A stretch of 64,000 bases of DNA from an uncultured Chryseobacterium sp. (GTDB lineage Bacteria; Bacteroidota; Bacteroidia; Flavobacteriales; Weeksellaceae): positions 1 to 64,000 of the forward strand of contig CAJYLH010000035.1 of NCBI GenBank assembly GCA_913775525.1. Reading direction: 5' to 3'. How positions within the stretch are numbered: the first letter of the stretch is position 1; the number at the start of each line of letters is the position of its first letter. The notes beneath the pieces are model-generated. The model had not been told where the DNA came from. It did not search any database and worked only from the letters and a program-made list of their open reading frames with translations. Both the position numbers and the translations under genes were made by a program. Shown here one piece after another: positions 1-7,475 of this stretch.

Positions 1-159
1 CTGCTGAATCCTTTAATGCCAAAATCAAAAACTTCAGATTGCAGCTCCGCGGAGTGAAAGACCGAACTTTCTTCTTATTCAGATTGACTAAACTTTTTGC
101 CTAGTCCCCAACTTTTGTACCTGATCCGAATCCTGATGATAATCGGGATTTCAAAAGTT
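1..159 (+). mobile_element. Right end of an insertion sequence (partial)
   Basis: The transposase tail is followed by an 8-bp inverted repeat, AACTTTTG at 110-117 and CAAAAGTT at 152-159. This encloses a second hairpin at 129-150 (AATCCTGAT paired with ATCGGGATT, one G-T pair). Either could belong to the terminal inverted repeat or to the transposase terminator. The true boundary and target duplication cannot be set without the left end. The rest of the interval up to 314 holds no gene and presumably carries the promoter of the next gene. Confidence 0.5.
3..104 (+). CDS. ISL3-superfamily (ISAon1-like) transposase, C-terminal end only
   Basis: The first reading frame that enters the window encodes 33 residues before a TAG stop. 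They begin AESFNAKIKNF and end FFLFRLTKLFA, the usual C-terminal signature of ISL3-superfamily DDE transposases of the ISAon1 type common in Bacteroidota. The start and the catalytic residues lie outside the window, so it cannot be judged whether the full gene is intact. An inverted repeat follows the stop, as expected at the right end of an element. Confidence 0.75.
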   Translation, partial: AESFNAKIKNFRLQLRGVKDRTFFLFRLTKLFA

Positions 160-314
160 CGAAACCGGAGCTTCGATAAAGCCAATAGCCCTTCATTACT
201 TTAATTCCACCATTATTATGAATGAGTGCTTTTAATGGCAGACCAAACTGATTGGGATTATTTCATGTAATATAATCACGATAACAGTTGTCTTACAGAT
301 AAATAATTAATCAC

Positions 315-1475
315 ATGAAGAATATCGGTCGAAAAACACCCTTCCTGATTTTCATGATATTCAGCCTTATTTCTTTGAACAGATTAAGTGCACAGGATTC
401 ATCTGTAAAAACAGCCCCGACAAAACCTTTTTCATTTCCCCTGCAACTGGAAATGCGCGTCCCATTCGATCCTACTGCTTTTCCGAACTGCGAAAAGACA
501 TTCCTGATCTATGAACTTTACCTCACGAACTTCAGCTCCTCACCCATTCGCCTCCGGCGCATTGAACTGCTCAACGGAGACAGGAAAAACAGCCCTATCG
601 TGGAATCTTTTGATTCGCTCCAACTTAAGACCATGGTAAAACTTTTAGGTGAAGACAGTCCGGGCGAATCCCTGAACATCCGGGGCGGACAAAGTGCCGT
701 TGTGTATATAGAGGCAAAGATGGATAAAGGCATGACTTTTCCGGGCAAAATAATACACAGGATTGTAACAGGAGATGATTCTTTGGAAGGAGCAGAAATC
801 AGAACACACGCCACAAAACTACAGGTTTTTACACCTCCGGTATGGGGTTCTGACTGGATTGCAGCCGACGGTCCCGGAAATAGTATTGATAACCATCATC
901 GGCGGGGAAATATAATTCTCGGCGGCCGGACGACCAATTCAAGGCGTTTCGCCACTGACTGGAAAAAGGTTAAAGACAGCATATCCTTTTCAGGCGATCC
1001 AAAAGACGTCCGTTCCTATTTCTGCTATGGCGAAAAGATCTTTGCTGTTGCTGATGGTACGGTCATCAGCGCCACAGACGGATTACCCAATAATATTCCC
1101 GGTCACGGAAAAGAATTCCATCCGGCGGTTCCATTGACCTTTAAAAATCTTCCCGGCAACCACATCGTGATTGATCTGGGAAACGGGCATTATGCATATT
1201 ATATGCATATGCAACCAGGCAGCTTACAGGTTAAAACAGGAGATCATATCCGTAAAGGCCAGTTATTAGGCAACATCGGTAACTCCGGAGATGCCCGGGA
1301 ACCGCATTTGCACTTTGAGGTGACTAATTCTCCACAGCTTCTTCTGGGAGAAGGCATCCCTTATGTAATTGATTATTACCGACTGGGATACCGGAAAGGA
1401 TTTACTAATGTTCACACCCATGAATTGCCTAAAGAAAAGGAAATTGTCGATTTTGAAAAGCCGATTAAAAAATAA
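315..1475 (+). CDS. M23-family peptidase, secreted
   Basis: The 386-residue product starts with a cleavable signal peptide (hydrophobic stretch about residues 8-26, ending LSAQ). The C-terminal half is a LytM/M23 beta-sheet domain: GEKIFAVADGTV, GNHIVIDLGNGHYAYYMHM, GDHIRKGQLLGNIGNSG and the zinc-ligand motif EPHLHFE near residue 335. The family cleaves peptide cross-links or glycyl bonds in peptidoglycan or proteins. The N-terminal 170 residues look like a beta-rich domain of unknown role. It is transcribed alone after the IS end and is followed by a strong hairpin shared with the convergent neighbour. Confidence 0.85.
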   Translation: MKNIGRKTPFLIFMIFSLISLNRLSAQDSSVKTAPTKPFSFPLQLEMRVPFDPTAFPNCEKTFLIYELYLTNFSSSPIRLRRIELLNGDRKNSPIVESFDSLQLKTMVKLLGEDSPGESLNIRGGQSAVVYIEAKMDKGMTFPGKIIHRIVTGDDSLEGAEIRTHATKLQVFTPPVWGSDWIAADGPGNSIDNHHRRGNIILGGRTTNSRRFATDWKKVKDSISFSGDPKDVRSYFCYGEKIFAVADGTVISATDGLPNNIPGHGKEFHPAVPLTFKNLPGNHIVIDLGNGHYAYYMHMQPGSLQVKTGDHIRKGQLLGNIGNSGDAREPHLHFEVTNSPQLLLGEGIPYVIDYYRLGYRKGFTNVHTHELPKEKEIVDFEKPIKK

Positions 1476-1503
1476 AGTTTCCATACCGAATTTATTCCAT
1501 AAA

Positions 1504-1540
1504 AAATCCCCTGAAAAGCAAGCTGTCTTTCAGGGGATTT
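1504..1540. terminator. Bidirectional terminator
   Basis: A 13-bp perfect stem (AAATCCCCTGAAA with TTTCAGGGGATTT) with an 11-nt loop lies between convergent genes ending at 1475 and 1555. Confidence 0.8.
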
Positions 1541-1554
1541 CATGTATAATATAT

Positions 1555-2397
1555 TTATTTCAGCGTATAGGCGTTGCCATCCCAAATATAGGTCTTCGAA
1601 GATCTTTTCTTCTTTTCCCGGTCCTGGTCATCCCGTTCCATTTCTTCCATTTTCAGGATAAAAGCATTGGGAATACCACCTTTATCATTGGGGAAAATAA
1701 ATTTTTCATCATGGTAATACACATCGGCATCGCCTACATTCATCAACTGTGGAAGTGCAATGAGCTTCTGATTCTTGAAGAGCATATACTGGTCGTACCC
1801 CGGAATCCCACATGCCTCCCCCGAAACGGATGCTTTCAGGGTGAACAGCACCTCTTTGAGTTTGTGATTGCTTTCAGTTGTGAAAGTCGCATAACTCAGG
1901 CTTTCAGCAGAACCGGTATCAAACGTTACCTCGCTGACCAGGCGGTTCCCCTGCATGGCTCTGACTGACGCAATATTCTGTTTATATACCTGATTAAACT
2001 TTTTATCTGTCCTGTCAATGGTTTTGGAAATCCCGAACAGAAAATCATATCCGTCTTTATTACGGTATCCAATGGCCAGGTTTCCGCCCCAGATATACCC
2101 CTCTTTTGTTTCACCATCTTTCTGATAGGATACTTTATACCAGTTAGCAGATCTTTCTCCCAGTTGGAGTGCAACAGGTTCTTTTTGAAGAACTACAACC
2201 TGCTGATTGGACTGTAGGGAATCTGACACCCGTCCCCTGACATCCGGCGATTGACGTACACGCGCCCATTCGGTAAAGACTTTCTGGGTTTTGTTGTCTT
2301 CAAAATTAAAGACTCCGTTGGAATAGGCATATTCCTGTTCCTGAGCGGAAATTACCTGCATAAGGCCTATCAGCAGAAAAGTGAATAAAGATTTCAT
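1555..2397 (-). CDS. Exported SH3-domain protein, function unknown
   Basis: The 280-residue protein has a signal peptide ending ISAQ near residue 18. Residues 45-105 (WARVRQSPDVRG, LQSNQQVVVLQ, WYKVSYQKDGETKEGYIWGGNL) resemble a bacterial SH3 (SH3b) fold, as found in cell-wall-binding proteins. The remainder has repeated beta-strand patterns and no motif I recognise. It starts only 18 bp after prmA on the same strand, so the two are probably cotranscribed, although no functional link is obvious. Confidence 0.6.
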   Translation of the reverse strand: MKSLFTFLLIGLMQVISAQEQEYAYSNGVFNFEDNKTQKVFTEWARVRQSPDVRGRVSDSLQSNQQVVVLQKEPVALQLGERSANWYKVSYQKDGETKEGYIWGGNLAIGYRNKDGYDFLFGISKTIDRTDKKFNQVYKQNIASVRAMQGNRLVSEVTFDTGSAESLSYATFTTESNHKLKEVLFTLKASVSGEACGIPGYDQYMLFKNQKLIALPQLMNVGDADVYYHDEKFIFPNDKGGIPNAFILKMEEMERDDQDREKKKRSSKTYIWDGNAYTLK

Positions 2398-2415
2398 ACG
2401 GTTATCTTTTAAGTG

Positions 2416-3243
2416 TTATTTTTTTAGCAGCAAACTTACCCATTCTTCCCGCTGAAGCTGTTTTACCAGCTCAAGCCCGTTTTCTTTGCACACTTCCATA
2501 ATATCTGCCACGTCAAAGAAGCACAACCCTGAAAGTAACAGCAGCCCGCCTTCATTGAGGACATTGACATAGGTAGGAATATCGGAAATCAGGATATTCC
2601 GGTTGATGTTGGCCAGAATAATATCAAAGTGCTCTTTACCCAGATTTTCGGCTGTACCGAGTTCAATATCCAGTTCCACTCCATTCCGTACTGCATTTTC
2701 CTTTGAATTTTCTACAGACCACTCATCGATGTCAATGGCTTTAGTATCGCCGGCCCCGATCTGCTTGGCATAGATAGCTAAGACAGAAGTCCCACAGCCC
2801 ATGTCCAGGACTTTCTTTCCTTTAAAATCCATCTCCATCATCTGCTGGATCATCAGGTGGGTGGTAGGATGATGCCCGGTTCCGAAAGACATTTTCGGCT
2901 GGATGATGATTTCATGCATTCCCGGAACGGATTCATGGAATTCTGCACGGATCAATACCTTATCATCGATATTGATGGGCTCAAAATTCTTTTCCCATTC
3001 TTCGTTCCAGTTGATGTTCGGCATTTCCTGAAAAGTGTATTCGATCTGTACATTTTCGTTTTCAAAAAGCGGAACGGCCTTCAGTTCTTCTTCATTGAAT
3101 ACTTCTTTCTGGATATATCCCAAAATTCCGTCGATCTCTTCCGTAAAGCTGTCAAAGCCTATTTCGATAAGTTCTGCCATGAGGATTTCATTCCAGGGCT
3201 GAAGCGGGGAAATCTTGAAACTGAATTCTAAGTAATTTTGCAT
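2416..3243 (-). CDS. prmA: Ribosomal protein L11 methyltransferase
   Basis: This 275-residue protein trimethylates lysines and the N-terminus of ribosomal protein L11 with S-adenosylmethionine. Visible features are the SAM-binding motif I (VLDMGCGTSVLAI, about residues 145-157), the acidic ribose-binding loop AIDIDEWSVENSKENA, and the substrate motif ILANINRNIL near 210. The sequence IIQPKMSFGTGHHPTTHLM upstream of motif I is diagnostic of PrmA. Length matches the family. It heads a two-gene operon. Confidence 0.92.
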   Translation of the reverse strand: MQNYLEFSFKISPLQPWNEILMAELIEIGFDSFTEEIDGILGYIQKEVFNEEELKAVPLFENENVQIEYTFQEMPNINWNEEWEKNFEPINIDDKVLIRAEFHESVPGMHEIIIQPKMSFGTGHHPTTHLMIQQMMEMDFKGKKVLDMGCGTSVLAIYAKQIGAGDTKAIDIDEWSVENSKENAVRNGVELDIELGTAENLGKEHFDIILANINRNILISDIPTYVNVLNEGGLLLLSGLCFFDVADIMEVCKENGLELVKQLQREEWVSLLLKK

Positions 3244-3258
3244 GCGAATAATTTACTG

Positions 3259-3266
3259 CAAAAATA
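3259..3266 (-). promoter_or_regulatory. Candidate -7 box of prmA
   Basis: TATTTTTG on the minus strand fits the Bacteroidota TAnnTTTG -7 consensus, 16 bp upstream of the prmA start codon. No convincing -33 TTG was found. Confidence 0.35.
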
Positions 3267-3400
3267 AAACTAGTTTTTTGATTTCCGGTTTTAATTGTAC
3301 AGAACAGAAGCTTTTTGTTTAAATATGAGGAATGGGGAATGAATAATTATTGATAAATGATAATGATGATTGGTATGTTGTGGTATTTAGGGGAGTAAAA

Positions 3401-3428
3401 AAACCAGCGGACCGGGGTCCGCTGGTTT
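3401..3428. terminator. Terminator of the SDR gene
   Basis: A 13-bp perfect inverted repeat, AAACCAGCGGACC with GGTCCGCTGGTTT, is flanked by A and T runs just downstream of the gene ending at 3445. Confidence 0.85.
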
Positions 3429-3444
3429 TATTCTGAGCAGTATT

Positions 3445-4158
3445 TTATGGATTGGTTGAGAAAATGGAACCATTGGCAATCAGGGCTCTCCTGTTCATTT
3501 TCAGGATATCCCTCACCCATTCTGCAAAGTCTTCCGGCTGGAGCACTTTTTCCGGATTGCCGTCCGTAAGGCCGCCCTGGATGCTCATATCCGATGCAAT
3601 GGTACTCGGCGTCAGGGTAATGACACGGATGTTCTGTTTTCTCCATTCTGCCATCATGGACTGGGACAATGATACTACCGCAGCTTTGGAAGCGGCATAT
3701 GCAGACATATTCGGGCCACCCTTCAATCCGGCCGTTGAAGCTACATTCACAATATCACCCTGCCCTTTTTCCTTCATGAAAGGATACACTGCTTTCGCAG
3801 CATAATACACTCCGAACAGGTTGGTTTTGATAACCTGCTGCCAGGTTTCGGAAGGCATTCCTTCAATACTGCCGAAATCCCCGATCCCCGCATTGTTCAC
3901 CAGAATATCGATGCTTCCAAGGGTTTCAGCCAGACTTGCTATTCCTTTATGGACAGCCTGCTCATCATCGATGCTGAAAACAGCATAGGTAGCATGTACA
4001 CCCAGCCTGGTAATCTCCTCCACCGTTTTTTTAAGATTATCTTCATTTCTTCCGGTAATCCCTATATTTACTCCTTCATGGGCAAGTGCCAGCGCAACGG
4101 CTTTTCCAAGCCCTCTTCCGCCACCGGTAACAATGGCATTTTTTCCGTTTAAGTTCAT
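3445..4158 (-). CDS. Short-chain dehydrogenase/reductase (FabG-like)
   Basis: A 237-residue classical SDR. It shows the NADP-binding TGGGRGLG motif near residue 13, NNAGIGDFG (NNAG) near 85, the catalytic Ser and YAASK (Tyr-x-x-x-Lys) near 150, and a 3-ketoacyl-reductase-like overall layout. An ATG ten codons upstream (4188) is rejected as the start, because it overlaps a TAnnTTTG box and the sequence AGGAAT sits properly before 4158. The substrate is not evident. It is a single-gene unit. Confidence 0.85.
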   Translation of the reverse strand: MNLNGKNAIVTGGGRGLGKAVALALAHEGVNIGITGRNEDNLKKTVEEITRLGVHATYAVFSIDDEQAVHKGIASLAETLGSIDILVNNAGIGDFGSIEGMPSETWQQVIKTNLFGVYYAAKAVYPFMKEKGQGDIVNVASTAGLKGGPNMSAYAASKAAVVSLSQSMMAEWRKQNIRVITLTPSTIASDMSIQGGLTDGNPEKVLQPEDFAEWVRDILKMNRRALIANGSIFSTNP

Positions 4159-4185
4159 TGTATTCCTAATTTTTACATGTTTACA

Positions 4186-4193
4186 CAAATTTA
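4186..4193 (-). promoter_or_regulatory. Candidate -7 box of the SDR gene
   Basis: TAAATTTG on the minus strand lies 28 bp upstream of the ATG at 4158. Its position decides against the longer N-terminus. Confidence 0.45.
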
Positions 4194-4346
4194 CGAAAGG
4201 GATTTTTCTAAATACGGATTGATAATGACGTTTTTTCGCTTTATGAATGCATTTAACTGATTCTTAATAACAAAATACTGTCGGTATCCCATGAAATATT
4301 CATCACAGTATCTCCGTCCAGCAAAAGGATTCTTTAAAGAACAACA

Positions 4347-4372
4347 AAACCGGCCCTTTTCAGGACCGGTTT
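4347..4372. terminator. Terminator of the SusC-SusD-phosphatase operon
   Basis: The hairpin has arms AAACCGG-C-CC and GG-A-CCGGTTT around TTTTCA, with one mismatch, about 30 bp after the phosphatase stop. Confidence 0.7.
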
Positions 4373-4402
4373 CACTTGAAAGTATAGTAAAAAATGAAAA
4401 AC

Positions 4403-5986
4403 TTAAGGAATAAGAATCGGGTTCTGAACCTCGAATTCTTCTGAAGCAGTGAACGGGTTGCCGAACATATCTGTTGCCCTTACCTCAACTTTATGTTTTC
4501 CTAAAGAGAGTTTCTTAGGAAAGTCCCCTGTCCAGATATGTTTTGACATTTCCGGATTGGACGGCCTTCTTCCAGGAAAAATACTCGCAGTGGTATCCCA
4601 TTTGAAAACTGACATAGCAAAATTTGGATCTACGGTTTCATCATACTGCATGGCTCCCCATTGGTCTCCGTCTATCCTGTATTCTACTTTGTCCTTCCTG
4701 CTTCCCATGAAGAAATTCGCCAGGATTTTTGCCGATGTTCTCGAAGGAAACGGAATCACTTTAGGAACATACAGATTAACCTGGTAATCTTCCGGTTTTC
4801 CTGCCGTTTTATATTTGATCGTATATTCATTGTCATTAAAGCTGATGAATGAATATCCCTTCGCTGTACCATCCCTCATGGTTGATGTAGGCAACCCAAG
4901 GTCATCAGATGTTCCGGACCACCAGTCGCCGCACGTGGTTCCAGCATTATATTCATGAAGGTCTTTAGCCCCGTTCCATCCGGTTTCCTTTCCATAAAAA
5001 AGCTGCTGCTGGATGTGGGTATGTGCAGAAAGCAATAAGGCATTTTTAAACGGAGCCAGGTAATCAAACAGCTTCTGCCGGTCAGCATTCCTGAAATTCT
5101 CTTCTTTAGTCTTTTCCAGAGGAATATGGAAAGAAACGACGATCAGTTTGTTTTTATCCACCAGTTTCAGGTCGTTCTCAATAAATTTAACCTGGTCTTC
5201 GCGGAACCCTCCCCAATATCCTTTTCCATCTCTCGGGTCCGGATACAGGATGTTATCGAGCACAATGAAATGGACGTTTCCGTAATTAAAGGAATAATTG
5301 GCCGGACCGAAATTAGATTCAAACGTTTCATCCGAAAGCGAATCTTCTTTGGCCTCGTAATTCATATCGTGGTTCCCCATTACATTGTACCAGGGAAGTC
5401 CGACTTCTTTCATGACATACGCATAAGGTTTCTGCAGGCCCAGATTATCCCACACCAAATCTCCCAGGCTGATTCCCAGCACAGCTTTTTTCTTATTCTC
5501 TTTAACTTCATTTACAATGGCTCTCCTGAAATAATCCAGCTCTTTTTCTGTGCGCGGTTGAGGATCTCCGAACACCAGGATATCGAAATTCTTGCTTTCA
5601 TTTTGTCTGTAAAGGCCGAAATTCAGTTCCTTAGGAAGCTCCCCTGTCGGTGCGGAACCTTTGTATTTGAAATCCGCCGGTGAACCATTGGGTTTATACT
5701 GGTAATAATATTGCGGAAGATTATTGGTATTGACAGGCGTCATATATCCTGAAGGTTTGATCACGAAGATGGTCTGCCCGTCCTGAACCGGTAAGCTGTA
5801 TCTCCCGTTTTTATCGGTCAGCACCACCTGTACCCCATTGGAAACAGCGACTCCTTCAATTCCCTTTTCACGGTTTTCTTTCTTCTGGTTTTTGTTCCCG
5901 TCCTCATATACATATCCTGAAACGGAAGCCTGTGAGAATGCCATCGCAGAGATCAGCAGGCAGGGCATTAAAAATCGTTTATTCAT
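4403..5986 (-). CDS. Calcineurin-like phosphoesterase, secreted (MetallophosN/C type)
   Basis: A 527-residue exported protein with a signal peptide ending AFSQ. Residues 20-90 form a SdrB-like/MetallophosN beta-sandwich (SGYVYEDGNKNQ, VLTDKNGRYSLPV). The central metallophosphatase domain shows FGDPQPR, GDLVWD, GNHDMNY and SAHTHIQQ, giving the metal-ligating Asp, Asn and His residues. A C-terminal MetallophosC beta domain follows. Proteins of this design hydrolyse phosphomonoesters or diesters outside the cytoplasm. It is the last gene of an operon with SusD and SusC homologues, 29 bp behind the SusD gene, so its product probably feeds that importer. Confidence 0.85.
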   Translation of the reverse strand: MNKRFLMPCLLISAMAFSQASVSGYVYEDGNKNQKKENREKGIEGVAVSNGVQVVLTDKNGRYSLPVQDGQTIFVIKPSGYMTPVNTNNLPQYYYQYKPNGSPADFKYKGSAPTGELPKELNFGLYRQNESKNFDILVFGDPQPRTEKELDYFRRAIVNEVKENKKKAVLGISLGDLVWDNLGLQKPYAYVMKEVGLPWYNVMGNHDMNYEAKEDSLSDETFESNFGPANYSFNYGNVHFIVLDNILYPDPRDGKGYWGGFREDQVKFIENDLKLVDKNKLIVVSFHIPLEKTKEENFRNADRQKLFDYLAPFKNALLLSAHTHIQQQLFYGKETGWNGAKDLHEYNAGTTCGDWWSGTSDDLGLPTSTMRDGTAKGYSFISFNDNEYTIKYKTAGKPEDYQVNLYVPKVIPFPSRTSAKILANFFMGSRKDKVEYRIDGDQWGAMQYDETVDPNFAMSVFKWDTTASIFPGRRPSNPEMSKHIWTGDFPKKLSLGKHKVEVRATDMFGNPFTASEEFEVQNPILIP

Positions 5987-6015
5987 GTTGCTTGTTTAGA
6001 TTAATTGTTTATGAC

Positions 6016-7464
6016 TTATTTATTCCACCACACTTTGACGTTGATATCATCCCCTCCCATCTGCTGTACGGCATTCTGGTAGCTGTCCGTATTCAGGATT
6101 TTAGGATTTGGAGGATACATGAGCCTTTGAGGAAGGTTTCCGTTATTAAGAAGGCCTCCGTTATTGGGAAGTACAGGGAATCCTGTCCTTCTTTTTTCAA
6201 ACCACTGCTGCTGGTCTACAAAAAAAAGCGCCACATATTTCTGGAGCATGATTCTTTGCAGGGTCCCGTTATAAGCAACATTGGCATTGGAAAAATAATT
6301 GGCCGGAACAGTTGCTCCCCACTGTTCAATGATCGCTTTCACTCCGTTTTCATAATAGGTCTGTGCACTTCCCTGAATAATTCCTTTGAAGGCAAGCTCT
6401 GAAAGGATGAACTGGAGCTCCGCATACGGATAGATGAGGATTTTAAGCGGGGCTTTGGCTAAATTCTGGTTCATATTCGAAGGCTGGTAATTGAATACCG
6501 TCCCAAACTGATACCCGGAAGGTGCTCCTTTGTAACCGATGTTTGCATTGCTCAGGTTTTTAGCCTGGGAGAAAAACATAGACATACGAGGGTCATTGTT
6601 GGATTTCAGGGTCTCTACGAAGAATTCTGAAGCCGCCCTGCCCGTCGTGAAATCCTGCGGCCTGGTAATAGGTGGGAGCAATGGTGAAACTCCTGAAATA
6701 TCCAGTTTTGCCGTATCATTATTGCTCTGAAACAAAGGATAAGTGGTAGGATCGCTTACAATTTCCTGAATCCTCTGGTATACATTGACTTCGCCATTTT
6801 TACTGAGGATCCTTGTCAGCAATCTCAATGAAAGGGAATTGCAGAATTTTTTCCAGTTCAGGATTCCGTTGGCATCCGTTTCAGCTTTATAGAAAATGTC
6901 ACTGCCATTGAGTGGTTTTGTGGTCACAAAAAGTGCATTGGCAGCTTTAAGGTCATCCAGCAGTTTTACATAAATATCCTTCTGGCGGTCAAATTTTGGC
7001 TGCGATATGCCGTCATCCAGCTTTGACGCTTCAGAAAACGGCACATCTCCATACGTATCCGTAAGATTGGAATAAATCCACGCATTGAGTACCATAGAAA
7101 TGGCGAGGTAATTAGGATCATTATCCCTTTCAGCTGCGCGTTTCATATCCTGGATCTGCATCAGCCATTTGTAGCTGTTGTTCCAGAATCCTGCACCGGT
7201 ATTTTCCGTGATATAGTAACGGCTTAGAGAGTTGCCTTCATTGGGGAAATCCAGGGAAACCTGCATGATATCAAAGGTGAAATCATTGGCCCTCATATAA
7301 TTGATCGAAGCAAGGTTGTACTGTATTGGAACCAGCAATTTGGCTGCAATCGGATCGCTGATCCTGCTGGAATCCACATTCACTTCATCCAGGCTCCTGT
7401 CACAGGAAACTGAAGTAAATCCGATCCCTGCGATTAAAACTATATTGAATAATAACTTTTTCAT
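6016..7464 (-). CDS. SusD/RagB-family outer-membrane lipoprotein
   Basis: The 482-residue protein has a lipoprotein signal with lipobox SVSC (Cys near residue 21) and the helical TPR-like organisation of the SusD-like_2 family (WNNSYKWLMQIQDM, WIYSNLTDTYGDVPFSEA, YPYAELQFILSELA). SusD proteins cap the SusC barrel and capture substrate at the cell surface. The gene lies 11 bp after the susC homologue. The substrate is unknown, and the attached phosphatase gene suggests a phosphorylated ligand. Confidence 0.88.
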   Translation of the reverse strand: MKKLLFNIVLIAGIGFTSVSCDRSLDEVNVDSSRISDPIAAKLLVPIQYNLASINYMRANDFTFDIMQVSLDFPNEGNSLSRYYITENTGAGFWNNSYKWLMQIQDMKRAAERDNDPNYLAISMVLNAWIYSNLTDTYGDVPFSEASKLDDGISQPKFDRQKDIYVKLLDDLKAANALFVTTKPLNGSDIFYKAETDANGILNWKKFCNSLSLRLLTRILSKNGEVNVYQRIQEIVSDPTTYPLFQSNNDTAKLDISGVSPLLPPITRPQDFTTGRAASEFFVETLKSNNDPRMSMFFSQAKNLSNANIGYKGAPSGYQFGTVFNYQPSNMNQNLAKAPLKILIYPYAELQFILSELAFKGIIQGSAQTYYENGVKAIIEQWGATVPANYFSNANVAYNGTLQRIMLQKYVALFFVDQQQWFEKRRTGFPVLPNNGGLLNNGNLPQRLMYPPNPKILNTDSYQNAVQQMGGDDINVKVWWNK

Positions 7465-7475
7465 GACTTTAAAAT

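Noticed and set aside
1369-1968. Open frame of 199 codons on the plus strand
   Set aside because: It runs from inside the M23 gene through a strong terminator into the antisense of the SH3-domain gene, and has no domain.
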